Assembly: GCF_029537235.1 (NCBI RefSeq)
Contig: NZ_CP120638.1
Coordinates: forward strand, 3,412,501 to 3,476,500
Length of the DNA stretch: 64,000 bases
From: Rhizobium sp. 32-5/1
GTDB lineage: Bacteria; Pseudomonadota; Alphaproteobacteria; Rhizobiales; Rhizobiaceae
Direction: 5' to 3'
Part shown: one piece after another, positions 48,416-58,125 of the stretch
How positions within the stretch are numbered: the stretch's first letter is position 1
How the letters are laid out: each line of letters starts with the position of its first letter
Program-made: the position numbers and the translations under genes
The notes under the pieces: generated by a model
The model's input: the letters and a program-made list of their open reading frames with translations, nothing else
What the model was told of the DNA's origin: nothing
Database searches by the model: none

Positions 48416-48823
48416 TTGCAGCAAAGACAGGAAATTCCAGCCGTGCAGCCTTCAGACATTGCGACCATGTTCAAGCGTGTGCTGGTGCTTGAAGATAATT
48501 TCATCATTGCGATGGAAGCCGAAGATATTTTGAAATCTCTTGGCGTGGGCGAGGTCGAGATCGCGACGAATATCGATCAAGCCGAGGCTTTACTTTCGCA
48601 AGAAGTATTTGATTTCGTCTTGCTCGACATCAATCTCGGATCGCAGACAAGCTTTCATCTTGCGGAAAAGCTTTTGGGCAACGGCGTGCCGTTCGGGTTT
48701 GTCAGCGGCTACGGCGAGAATTCGATATTCCCGCCAACGTTGCGCAGCCTGCCGCGAATCACGAAGCCCTTCAATGAGGAGTCGGTGGGCAGCCTGCTCG
48801 CCGCGATGTTCCAGATCCCTTGA
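48416..48823 (+). CDS. Single-domain response regulator (receiver only)
   Basis: A CheY-like receiver: LVLEDNFIIAMEAEDIL with the acidic pair, phosphoacceptor Asp in VLLDINLG, Ser in FVSGYG and Lys in ITKPFNEES. The start is uncertain: TTG 48416 has AAGGACGG seven bases upstream, while ATG 48467 gives a typical compact receiver (MFKRVLVLED) without a ribosome site. No kinase gene is adjacent. It ends at a clear terminator. Confidence 0.82.
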   Translation: MQQRQEIPAVQPSDIATMFKRVLVLEDNFIIAMEAEDILKSLGVGEVEIATNIDQAEALLSQEVFDFVLLDINLGSQTSFHLAEKLLGNGVPFGFVSGYGENSIFPPTLRSLPRITKPFNEESVGSLLAAMFQIP

Positions 48824-48889
48824 ACTTGAGCGGCCGCAGCTACCCTTTTGGTAGCTCGCGCATTTGATACATCTTGGATTTAAGAGCTT

Positions 48890-48918
48890 CCGCCGACCCT
48901 CATGATCGGCGGTTTTTT
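48890..48918 (+). terminator. Rho-independent terminator after the receiver gene
   Basis: Stem CCGCCGA / TCGGCGG, 9-base loop, then TTTTTT. Confidence 0.8.
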
Positions 48919-49043
48919 GTGTCCTATCCGCATGCCCGCTTATTTTCGTAAGCCTTCATGATATCTTGCCAGTCGCAAAGTTCCATTATAATGAGGGTCC
49001 ACATTAAATGGTTATGTATGGTTTCTCCAATGAATGGCTGCCT

Positions 49044-50141
49044 ATGACTTCCCATAGAAAATTTCCGGCCCGCACCCTAGCCGCGGTGCTGGCCTCGACG
49101 CTTGTGCTGGCCTCATGCCAGAAGCAATCGGAACTGCCGCCTAAGCCTGAAGTACAGGTTCGTGCCATTGATGCGGCTTTCGTCGATTACGGGCAGGGCG
49201 TTACGCTGACGGGCGAGATCGTTGCCCATGTGCAAACCAACCTGTCCTTCCGCGTCAGCGGCCAGATCACCGAGTGGCTCGTAGATGTCGGTGCGCATGT
49301 GACGCAGGGTGAGGTGCTAGCAAGGATCGATCCACAGCAGCAGAAAGCCGATGTCGAGGCGTCCGAGGCTGCAGTTCGTGCCGCGGAGGCGCAGGTCCGT
49401 CAGGCCTCGGCTGCTTTTGAGCGGCAGAAGCTTCTGATGACCAAGGGTTCGACCACGCAGGAACTGTTCGACCAGGCCCAGACGGCGTCCCGCACGGCCA
49501 ATGGCGCGCTTGAGACTACGAGGGCCAATCTCGGTACGTCTCGCGATGCTTTGTCCTATACCGAGTTGCGGGCCGACGCTCCCGGTATCGTCACGGTTCG
49601 CAATGCCGAGGCAGGGCAGGTGGTCCAGGCGGCGCAGACCATGTTTACGGTGGCGCAGGACGGGCCGCGCGACGCGATCTTCGAGGTCTATGAATCGTTG
49701 CTGTTCGAACGGCCGGCCGAGCCGACAATCAAGCTCGCGCTGGTCAGCGATCCTGCCGTGAATACGGAAGGAACGATCAGCGAGGTTTCTCCGACGATCG
49801 ACACGGCAACGGGAACGGTGCGCGTCAAGATCGCGATGAAAAACACCCCCGACCGCATGACGCTTGGAGCGCCGGTCACCGGCTTTGCGACATCGCCTCC
49901 GGTCAAGGTTCTGATCCTGCCGTGGACGGCGCTTTCGACGCTCAACGGCAAGCCGGCTGTCTGGGTCGTCAAGCCGGACGACAAGAAGGTCAGCCTTCGC
50001 CCCGTGACTGTCAGCGCCTACGAGACCGGCCGTGTTCTCGTCTCTAAGGGTGTCGAGCCGGGCGAGCAGGTGGTCGTGGACGGATTGAAAATGCTGCGAC
50101 CCGATCAGGTTGTCGATGTCGTCAAGGAGCAGGCACAATGA
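49044..50141 (+). CDS. RND efflux periplasmic adaptor 1 (lipoprotein)
   Basis: A membrane-fusion protein of the HlyD/AcrA type with a lipoprotein signal (TLAAVLASTLVLASC). Lipoyl-like halves flank a helical hairpin (VEASEAAVRAAEAQVRQASA), then a beta-barrel and membrane-proximal domain (TIDTATGTVRVKIAMKN). ATG 49044 gives the usual signal peptide; ATG 49008 in frame adds 12 residues and follows a GAGGG. It is the first gene of the efflux operon; its stop overlaps the second adaptor start as ATGA. Confidence 0.85.
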   Translation: MTSHRKFPARTLAAVLASTLVLASCQKQSELPPKPEVQVRAIDAAFVDYGQGVTLTGEIVAHVQTNLSFRVSGQITEWLVDVGAHVTQGEVLARIDPQQQKADVEASEAAVRAAEAQVRQASAAFERQKLLMTKGSTTQELFDQAQTASRTANGALETTRANLGTSRDALSYTELRADAPGIVTVRNAEAGQVVQAAQTMFTVAQDGPRDAIFEVYESLLFERPAEPTIKLALVSDPAVNTEGTISEVSPTIDTATGTVRVKIAMKNTPDRMTLGAPVTGFATSPPVKVLILPWTALSTLNGKPAVWVVKPDDKKVSLRPVTVSAYETGRVLVSKGVEPGEQVVVDGLKMLRPDQVVDVVKEQAQ

Positions 50142-51216
50142 ACCGCAGGATATCATGGCTCGCCTGCCTTCCCTTGGGCCTTATTGTCCTGACTGCATGC
50201 CAGGAAAAGGAAGAAAAGACTGCTGAAGTCATTCGCCCCGTCCTGTCGCAGGTGGTCATGCCGCAGCGCGTCAGCGGCGTAACCTTTGCCGGCACCGTCC
50301 AGCCAAAGGTGCAGACGGCGCTCGGCTTCCGGGTGATCGGCCTGCTGGTCGCCCGCAACGTCGATACCGGTGACACGGTCACACGCGGGCAGACGCTTGC
50401 GGCGATCGATCCGACCACGCTTGAGCTTGCCGTCGGATCGGCGCGCGCCGATCTTGCCAGTGCCGAGGCGACGCTTGCCAATGCAGTTTCGGTCGAGGAA
50501 CGTACACGGGCCTTGTTCAAGACCGGAACGCAGACCCAGGCTGCCGTCGAAAGCGCCGAACAATCCACGGCTGCTGCGCAATCCGCGCTGATTCAGGCCA
50601 GAACGACCCTTTCGAAGGCGGAAGAACAGCTCTCCTATGCGCAGGTGACCGCTGAATTCGATGGCGTGGTCACGGCCACGGGCGCCGAAGTCGGGCAAGT
50701 GGTTTCCGCCGGTGAAACCGTCGTCACGGTTGCGCGACCGGACGAGCGCGACGCCGTCGTCGATGTGCCTGACAGCAGCGCCTTGCTGCCGGTCGGTACA
50801 TCCTTCAGCGTTTCGCTGCAGATCAATCCTGCCATCACCGTCACCGGCAAGGTGCGGAAATTGCACCGGCGGCGGATGCCGCGACGCGCACCCGCCGCGT
50901 CAAGATCGTGCTGGACAATCCACCCGCCGCCTTCCGGCTGGGCACGACGATAACCGCGACACTGGATACAACTGTGGCGGAAGAAATCCGCCTGCCGGAA
51001 AGTGCGGTCCTGCTGCGCGACGGCAAACCGTTCGTCTGGGTCGTGGATGAAGCGAAAGCCACGGTGAGCACGCGGGAAATCTCGACCGGCGCACCGGCCG
51101 GAACGTCCGTCATCGTGACGTCGGGCCTCGAGCCGGGCATGCGCGTGGTGACTGCGGGCGTGCATAGCCTCAGGGAAGGCCAGACAGTGATATTTGCAGA
51201 CGGGGACCGCTCATGA
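50138..51216 (+). CDS. RND efflux periplasmic adaptor 2 (lipoprotein, frameshift near 50856)
   Basis: A second membrane-fusion protein, about 359 residues when repaired, with lipobox LTAC near residue 23 and the lipoyl/hairpin/barrel order of AcrA-type adaptors. The frame breaks in GKVR at GCGGAAA; one added base gives REIAPAADAATRTRRVKIVL and the rest of the barrel (TVAEEIRLPESAVLLRDG). The stop overlaps the RND pump start (ATGA). Two tandem adaptors before one pump suggest a heteromeric adaptor ring. Confidence 0.83.
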
Positions 51217-54200
51217 AGAAGTTCAACCTTTCGGACTGGGCGCTCGATCACGCGTCGATGGTCTGGTATTTCATGATCGTCTTCGGTCTGCTCGGCTTCT
51301 TCTCCTATCTCAGCCTCGGCCGGGAAGAGGATCCGTCCTTTACGATCAAGACCATGACGATTTCTGCCCAGTGGCCGGGCGCCTCCGTCGAGGAAACAAC
51401 GCGGCAGGTGACGGAACGGATCGAGCGCAAGCTCGAGGAACTGGAATCGCTGGATTATACGCGCAGCATCACGACGCCTGGCCAGACAATCGTTTTCGTC
51501 AATCTGAAGGATACGACGAAAGCCCGCGACGTTGCCGGCATCTGGGTCAATGTCCGCAACATGATCGGCGATATCCGCGGGCAATTTCCCTCGGGCGTGC
51601 TCGATCCGAGCTTCAACGACCGTTTCGGCGATGTTTTCGGCAATATTTATGCCTTCACGTCCGACGGTCTGACGCAGCGGCAATTGCGCGACTATGTCGA
51701 GACCGCTCGCCGGGATATCCTCACCGTGCCGAACGTCGGCAAGGTCGATATCGTCGGCGCGCAGGACGAGGTGATCTATCTCGAATTCTCTCCCCGGCAG
51801 CTTGCGGCCTTCGGGGTCAACCAGAACGAGGTCATCGCTACCCTGCAGGCGCAGAACGCCATCGCGCCGTCGGGCGTGCTGCAGGCAGAGGGTGAGCGCG
51901 TCAGCATCCGCGTCAACGGCCAGTTCCAGTCGGAGGAAAGCCTTAAGGCCGTCAACCTTCAGGTCAACAACCGCTTCTTCCGCCTCAGCGACATTGCAAC
52001 GATCACGCGGGGATACACCGACCCGCCCTCGGCGCTGTTCCGGTTCAACGGCGAGAATGCCATCGGTCTTGCCATCGGCATGAAGCAGGGCGCCAATCTG
52101 CTGGAATTCGGTGATGCCGTCGAGGCGCAGATCGAGAAGGTTCAGGCCGAGCTTCCGGTCGGCGTCGATATCCATCTGGTGTCCGATCAGCCGTTGATCG
52201 TCGAGGAGGCGGTTTCCGGATTCACGCAGGCGCTGTTCGAGGCTGTGGTCATTGTTCTGGTGGTTAGCTTCATCAGTCTTGGCGTGCGCGCCGGTCTGGT
52301 CGTTGCGCTATCCATTCCGCTGACGCTGGCGATCACCTTCGTCTTCATGTCCTATTACGGCATCTCGCTGCAGCGCATCTCGCTCGGCGCCCTGATCATC
52401 GCGCTCGGGCTTCTCGTGGACGATGCGATGATCGCCGTCGAGATGATGGTGGCGCGACTGGAAATGGGTGATTCGCTGCGCAAGGCAGCAACCTATGTCT
52501 ACACCCATACCGCCTTTCCGATGCTGACCGGAACGCTGGTCACCGTCGCCAGCTTTATTCCCGTCGGTCTCAACAACAGCGCCGCCGGCGAGTTCACCTT
52601 TACCCTGTTCGTGGTCATCGCCGTCTCGCTGCTGGTCTCCTGGGTCGTCGCTGTGGTCTTTGCACCGCTGCTCGGCGTCACCATCCTGCCGAAGACGATG
52701 AAACAGCATCATGGTGAAAAGGGGCGTGTGGGCCGAGCCTTCGCCGGCCTGCTCGGCCTCTGCATGCGCTGGAAATGGGTGACGATCTTTGTCACCGTGC
52801 TGGTATTTTCCTCATCGATCTACGGCATGGGCTTTGTACAGCAGCAGTTTTTCCCGTCGTCCGACCGTCTTGAGCTGATCGTCGACTGGTCGCTGCCCCA
52901 GAATGCCTCGATCACTGAAACCAATCTCCAGATGGCAAAGTTCGAACAGGACAAGCTCGTCGGCAATCCCGATGTCGAGCGCTGGTCGACCTATGTCGGT
53001 CAGGGTGCCTTGCGTTTCGTCCTGTCCTTCGACGTGCAGCCGCCGAACACGGCTTTCGGCCAGACAATCATCGTCACCAAGAGCCTTGAGGTTCGCGACA
53101 AGCTGCGGGCCGATCTCCAGGACTATCTGAAGAAAACCTTCGTCGGCACAGATGCCTATGTGAAGCTGCTCGATATCGGCCCGCCGGTCGGGCGTCCCGT
53201 CCAGTACCGCGTCAGCGGTCCTGACATCGGCAAGGTGCGCGAGCTTGCGCTGGGGCTCGGCAATGTTGTCGGCCGCAACCCGCTGCTCGGCGATGTCGTC
53301 TACGACTGGAACGAGCCGGCTCGTGTGGTGAAGGTCGATGTCCTGCAGGACAAGGCCCGCCAGCTCGGCGTCACCTCGCAGGATATCGCTTCGGCGCTGA
53401 ACGGCATCGTTGGCGGCACGACGGTCACGCAGGTGCGCGATGATATCTATCTCATCGACGTCGTTGCCCGGGCAAACGCCTCCGAACGCCAGTCGATCGA
53501 GACGCTTCGCGACCTGCAGCTTCCTGGCACGAACGGTAATTCCGTGCCACTCGCGGCCGTCGCCAACTTCCGCTACGAGATGGAGCAGCCCGTCGTCTGG
53601 CGCCGTTCGCGCATGCCGACGCTGATCGTCAAGGCGGGCATCCGCGATGCGACACAGCCGGCGACGATTGTTACGCAGCTCGAAAAGGATGTCGCAGCCT
53701 ATTCGGCAGAGCTTCCTGTTGGCTACAAGGTCGTTGTCGGCGGCTCCGTCGAGGAAAGCTCGAAGAGCCAGGCACCGATTGCAGCGGTCGTGCCCTTGAT
53801 GCTGTTTGTCATGGCGACCATCCTGATGATCCAGCTCCAGAGCTTCTCGCGGCTGTTCCTCGTCTTTGCCGTAGCGCCGCTCGCTTTGATCGGCGTCGTC
53901 GCTGCGCTATTGTTCAGCAATGCGCCGATGGGTTTCGTCGCCATTCTCGGCATCCTCGCGCTGATCGGGATTCTCATCCGAAACTCGGTCATTCTGGTGG
54001 TCCAGATCGAGGATCTGCGCAAGGAGGGCATTCATCCCTGGGATGCCGTGCGCGAGGCGACCGAACACCGGATGCGGCCGATCATGCTCACGGCCGCCGC
54101 CGCCAGCCTGGCGCTGATCCCGATTGCCCGAGAAATCTTCTGGGGGCCGATGGCCTATGCCATGATGGGCGGCATCATCGTCGGTACGGTTCTGACGCTG

Positions 54201-54317
54201 CTCTTCCTTCCGGCGCTCTATCTTGCCTGGTTCCGCATCAAGCCGCCGACGGTTGAGGGCGACGACGCGGGTGAGGTGGCCGGCGACGGCAAGGACACGG
54301 CAGCTGTGCCGGTCTAA
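51213..54317 (+). CDS. RND family efflux pump, inner-membrane subunit
   Basis: A 1034-residue RND (AcrB-like) proton-driven pump with twelve predicted helices and two large periplasmic loops. The proton-relay Asp lies in helix 4 (IALGLLVDDAMIAVEMM). It resembles the shorter-loop heavy-hydrophobe exporters of rhizobia. No outer-membrane TolC gene is in the operon, so a chromosomal TolC elsewhere is expected. The substrate is unknown. Confidence 0.9.
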   Translation: MKKFNLSDWALDHASMVWYFMIVFGLLGFFSYLSLGREEDPSFTIKTMTISAQWPGASVEETTRQVTERIERKLEELESLDYTRSITTPGQTIVFVNLKDTTKARDVAGIWVNVRNMIGDIRGQFPSGVLDPSFNDRFGDVFGNIYAFTSDGLTQRQLRDYVETARRDILTVPNVGKVDIVGAQDEVIYLEFSPRQLAAFGVNQNEVIATLQAQNAIAPSGVLQAEGERVSIRVNGQFQSEESLKAVNLQVNNRFFRLSDIATITRGYTDPPSALFRFNGENAIGLAIGMKQGANLLEFGDAVEAQIEKVQAELPVGVDIHLVSDQPLIVEEAVSGFTQALFEAVVIVLVVSFISLGVRAGLVVALSIPLTLAITFVFMSYYGISLQRISLGALIIALGLLVDDAMIAVEMMVARLEMGDSLRKAATYVYTHTAFPMLTGTLVTVASFIPVGLNNSAAGEFTFTLFVVIAVSLLVSWVVAVVFAPLLGVTILPKTMKQHHGEKGRVGRAFAGLLGLCMRWKWVTIFVTVLVFSSSIYGMGFVQQQFFPSSDRLELIVDWSLPQNASITETNLQMAKFEQDKLVGNPDVERWSTYVGQGALRFVLSFDVQPPNTAFGQTIIVTKSLEVRDKLRADLQDYLKKTFVGTDAYVKLLDIGPPVGRPVQYRVSGPDIGKVRELALGLGNVVGRNPLLGDVVYDWNEPARVVKVDVLQDKARQLGVTSQDIASALNGIVGGTTVTQVRDDIYLIDVVARANASERQSIETLRDLQLPGTNGNSVPLAAVANFRYEMEQPVVWRRSRMPTLIVKAGIRDATQPATIVTQLEKDVAAYSAELPVGYKVVVGGSVEESSKSQAPIAAVVPLMLFVMATILMIQLQSFSRLFLVFAVAPLALIGVVAALLFSNAPMGFVAILGILALIGILIRNSVILVVQIEDLRKEGIHPWDAVREATEHRMRPIMLTAAAASLALIPIAREIFWGPMAYAMMGGIIVGTVLTLLFLPALYLAWFRIKPPTVEGDDAGEVAGDGKDTAAVPV

Positions 54318-54325
54318 CTAGTCTT

Positions 54326-54363
54326 TCCGCCATCGTTTTGTGCGTAAACGAGACGATGGCGGA
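54326..54363. terminator. Long hairpin between converging genes
   Basis: A perfect 11-bp stem, TCCGCCATCGT / ACGATGGCGGA, with a 16-base loop lies 9 bases after the RND stop and 11 bases before the DUF2793 stop. It lacks a T run, so bidirectional termination is only probable. Confidence 0.45.
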
Positions 54364-54373
54364 TGCCCGCCGC

Positions 54374-55405
54374 CTAGAGCATCACCATCGTTAACTCCGT
54401 CTTGTCGTAGCCGAAGTCGAGCGGTGTCGTGCCTGTGTGTTCGAGCGTCAGCCAGTCGCCGGCATCGAGCAGGGCAAGGCCGATCGCTGAATTGCTGTAG
54501 CTGGCGGTCGCAGCATCGTTGTCGTTGGTGCTTGCAATCGTCGTCGTGTCGTTGACATTGACCGAAACCGTGAAGGCGCCGGACGGATTGGCCTCGACAC
54601 CGAGGCAGACGAGATAGGCAGCCGTGACCGACACGATCAGCCGGTTGCCGCCGCCGGCGACAGATGCGCCGAGGCTGAAGCCGCCTTGGTTGACGCTGAG
54701 CGTCGCAAAGCCGGTCTGTGAACCGGAGGAGGGCGTGACGACACCCCCGCCGCGGGTGGCGCGCACCAAAGGCCTTTGCGGCATCTGCACCTGACCCTGA
54801 CCGGTGACGCTGAGCGCGGTCGCCCAGCTTGATCCATCCGGGCTGACCTTGACGGAAAACGCGTCATTTCCGGCAAGTCCCATTTCGGCGCGCCCGGAAA
54901 AGCCCGACTGGAAGAGCAGGCTGGCCGTGTCGCCGCTCGCAGCCTTGTTGATCTTGAGCTGGTGGCCGTTGCCGTCATGGTTGAAGAGGCTTGCGGTCGA
55001 AGACAGGCTCAGCCGGTTGCTGAGGTCGGCCGCCGTGTTGATACCGATCTTCGCCGGCGTGCCGATAGCGTCGAAGGGCTGCCAGTCGTCGCCGTCGTGA
55101 ATACGCAGTCGGTCTTCGGCGAGAAACCAGGCGCGCCAGCCTTCGCGCGGTGTGATGTAGATCCAGCCGCCATCCTGCCGGAGTGCCAGCTTGCCGTCAC
55201 GGCCGAGCCAGATGCCTGTGGCGGAAGCGGCGATGGCAAAGCAAGCGCCCTCCTGCGGATCGGACGGCGGTGCGGTCAATGTTGCGGTGACAGTCAGTTG
55301 CGTGACCGCATCGAGGATTTGCAGGGCTTCATTGTGGGTGACGTGTTTCTGCGCCTGCGAAGGCAGGATGTAGGGCATTGCCAGATTGGCTGTCGTATCG
55401 CTCAT
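54374..55405 (-). CDS. DUF2793 domain protein (phage/GTA-like)
   Basis: A 343-residue protein with an N-terminal DUF2793 block (LAMPYILPSQAQKHVTHNEA, QEGACFAIAASATGIWLG) and a Gly/Ser/Thr-rich beta-type C-terminal half. Such proteins occur near gene transfer agent or prophage tail genes in alphaproteobacteria and also as isolated copies. No phage genes surround it. Surface or particle attachment is a guess. Confidence 0.75.
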   Translation of the reverse strand: MSDTTANLAMPYILPSQAQKHVTHNEALQILDAVTQLTVTATLTAPPSDPQEGACFAIAASATGIWLGRDGKLALRQDGGWIYITPREGWRAWFLAEDRLRIHDGDDWQPFDAIGTPAKIGINTAADLSNRLSLSSTASLFNHDGNGHQLKINKAASGDTASLLFQSGFSGRAEMGLAGNDAFSVKVSPDGSSWATALSVTGQGQVQMPQRPLVRATRGGGVVTPSSGSQTGFATLSVNQGGFSLGASVAGGGNRLIVSVTAAYLVCLGVEANPSGAFTVSVNVNDTTTIASTNDNDAATASYSNSAIGLALLDAGDWLTLEHTGTTPLDFGYDKTELTMVML

Positions 55406-55516
55406 CGATCGGTTTCTCCATTGTGGGGAGAAGCCTAAGCCGGGATGGGACGGCGGGAATGCCAGGGTGTCGCGAGTGTTGAAAATGAACGGGAAAATCG
55501 AAGGATGCTGCCCGGT

Positions 55517-56292
55517 TCAGACTTTTCCGCGCGAGACGAAATAGGGATTGGCGAAATCAACATCACGGGACTGGTTGCGCTTGCCATAGAGGAGCGGATT
55601 GCCATCCATGGTCAGCGTCTCGCCACCGGCGGCGCGCAAAACGGCGTCGCCCGCTGCCGTATCCCATTCCATCGTCCGGCTGAAACGCGGATAGATATCG
55701 GCCACACCCTCGGCCAAAAGGCAGAATTTGAGCGAGGAGCCGATCGCCTCATAATTTTCGATGCCGGCGCCGATGAGGTAGTCGAGCGTTTCGCGGCTGT
55801 TGTGCGATCGGCTGGCAAGCGCCGTCAGCTTGTCGCCACGGCTGCGACAGCCGATGACGATCCGTTCACTGATGGTGAATGCGTCCGTCACGGCAAGCTT
55901 CTCCGCCGTTCCGCGCGCTGCGGCATAGAGAACGCCGAGCGCCGGCGCATAGACGACGCCCGCGATCGGACAGCCCTTGTCGATCAGGGCAATGTTGACG
56001 GTGAAATCATGGTGGCGGCCGATAAATTCCTTGGTGCCGTCGAGCGGATCGACCAGGAAAAAGGCCTGTTTTCGATGTCTGGTATATGTCCGGCCGCCAC
56101 CTGCTCTTCGGCAACCACCGGAATATCTGGAAAGGCCATGGCAAGATCCCGCAGGATGATGTCTTCGGCTCTGTTGTCGGCGTCGGTGACGGGGGAACAG
56201 TCGGCCTTGTAGGTCACGTCCGGGCCGGCATGATAGATATCGAGAATGGCCTTGCCGGCTTCAAGCGCCGCCTTTTCCAGGATATCCAGCAT
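55517..56292 (-). CDS. cysQ: 3'(2'),5'-bisphosphate nucleotidase CysQ (frameshift near 56058)
   Basis: Inositol-monophosphatase superfamily, 258 residues when repaired. The metal motifs are VAEEQ, DPLDGTKEF and WDTAAGDAVL; TKEF and the length point to CysQ, which clears phosphoadenosine phosphate from sulfate assimilation. The frame breaks at a TTTTT (minus strand) in NRPF; one added T gives FLVDPLDGTKE. The start is ATG 56292 (MLDILEKAALEAG), downstream of a longer open frame. Confidence 0.85.
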
Positions 56293-56584
56293 GTTCCGTT
56301 TCCCCACCCTCCCGGCCAATGGGCCGGACACCCTAGTTCACTCTGTGTCGATCTCTTCGTCCAGCGAAAGATGATAATTGGCAAACTTTACCCAGAGCTT
56401 TCGCATGACAGTCTGAAACACGCATTTGCTGGCGCATCCGGAAAGGCAAAACGGGCGATCTTCAGCTAGAAGCATCGTCAGACTGCGGTGGCGCATTTAT
56501 GTCGCCGATCAGCCGTCGCGGTCTTTGCTCGGAACGCCGCCTGTGCGAATGTGGCGCTGCAACAAACATGGATTCCTGCCTGGC

Positions 56585-57834
56585 ATGCGCTATTCAGCCT
56601 TCTCGATCATCAGAAACGCCCTTTCCGGCAACAGGAACTGGAAGCCCGCCTGGCGCCAGCCGGATCCGAAACCGCATTACGACGTGATTATCGTCGGTGG
56701 CGGTGGCCACGGGCTGGCGACGGCCTATTATCTTGCCAAGGAATTCGGCGTTCGTAACATCGCCGTGCTGGAAAAAGGCTATCTCGGCTCCGGTAATGTC
56801 GGCCGCAACACCACGATCGTGCGGTCGAACTACATGCTGCCCGGCAACGAGCCGTTCTACGAGTTTTCCATGAAGCTCTGGGAAGGTCTGGAGCAGGACC
56901 TGAACTACAACGCCATGCTGTCGCAACGCGGCATCATCAATCTCTTCCACAATGACGGCCAGCGCGACGCCTATATCCGGCGCGGCAATGCCATGTGGAT
57001 GGAGGGCGTTCCGGCGGAGCTGCTGGACCGCGCGGCGCTGAAGAAGATGCTGCCCTACCTGAATTTCGATCATGCCCGCTTCCCGATCATCGGCGGACTG
57101 TTGCAGAAGCGCGGCGGCACCGCCCGGCACGATGCCGTCGCCTGGGGTTTTGGCCGCGCCGCCGACAAACACGGCGTCGATCTCATCCAGAATTGCGAAG
57201 TCACCGGCATTCGCCGCGAAAACGGCGTGGTCACCGGTGTCGAGACGACGCGCGGTTTCATCGGCTGCGCCAAGCTTGGCCTTGCCGCCGCCGGCAACAC
57301 GTCTCGCGTCGGCCAGATGGCGGGCCTGAAATTGCCGATCGAAAGCCATGTGCTGCAGGCCTTCGTCACCGAGGGGCTGAAGCCGGCGATCGATCATGTC
57401 ATCACCTATGGTGCCGGCCATTTCTACATCTCGCAGTCGGACAAGGGCGGGCTCGTCTTCGGTGCCGAGATCGATGGCTACAATTCCTATGCCCAGCGCG
57501 GCAATCTGGCGACGGTCGAGCATGTCATGGGGGAGGGGTGACGATGATCCCCGGCCTGTCGCGTGTTCGGGTCCTGCGCTCCTGGGGTGGGGTCATGGAT
57601 ATGAGTATGGATGGTTCGCCGATCATCAGCCGCACGCCGATCGACAATCTCTATTTGAATGCCGGCTGGTGTTATGGTGGGTTCAAGGCGACGCCGGCCT
57701 CCGGCTGGTGTTTTGCCCATCTGATCGCCAAGAATGAAACCCATCCTGTCGCCCGCTTCCTGCGGCTGGATCGGTTTGAGCGTGGTTATCCCATCGACGA
57801 ACAAGGGGCTGGTCCCCAGCCCAATCTGCATTGA
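56585..57834 (+). CDS. soxB: Sarcosine oxidase beta subunit (frameshift near 57538)
   Basis: FAD-dependent beta subunit of heterotetrameric sarcosine oxidase, 416 residues when repaired. The family start MRYSAFSIIRNALSG sets the ATG; the FAD motif is YDVIIVGGGGHGLATAYYL and the NVGRNTTIVRSNY block follows. The frame breaks in HVMGEG at GGGG; one added G gives GVTMIPGLSRVRVLRSWGG and the C-terminal LIAKNETHPVARFLRLDRF. It oxidises sarcosine to glycine and formaldehyde within the SoxBDAG complex. soxD follows after 12 bases. Confidence 0.88.
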
Positions 57835-57846
57835 AATGGTGACCAG

Positions 57847-58125
57847 ATGGCAAGCCTGATCCACTGCCCGCATTGCGGCGTTCGCCCCAAGGAAGAGTTT
57901 TCCATCCGCGGCGATGCCTCGCTCGTGCGGCCCGATCCGGACTCTTCCGACGAGACCTGGAACGACTATGTGCATATCCGCGCCAATCCGCGCGGGCGCT
58001 ACCGCGAACACTGGCAGCATGTCGCCGGTTGCCGCCGGTGGTTGGTGGTCGAGCGCGATACGTTGACCCATGAGGTTTTCTTGGTGACGGACGGTTCCGT
58101 CCGGGCGTGGGAGCTTGGACGATGA
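57847..58125 (+). CDS. soxD: Sarcosine oxidase delta subunit
   Basis: A 92-residue zinc-binding subunit. The ligands expected from the family are C7 and C10 in HCPHCG, H58 and C62 in HVAGC, all present. It links the alpha and beta subunits. The stop overlaps the soxA start as ATGA. Confidence 0.9.
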   Translation: MASLIHCPHCGVRPKEEFSIRGDASLVRPDPDSSDETWNDYVHIRANPRGRYREHWQHVAGCRRWLVVERDTLTHEVFLVTDGSVRAWELGR

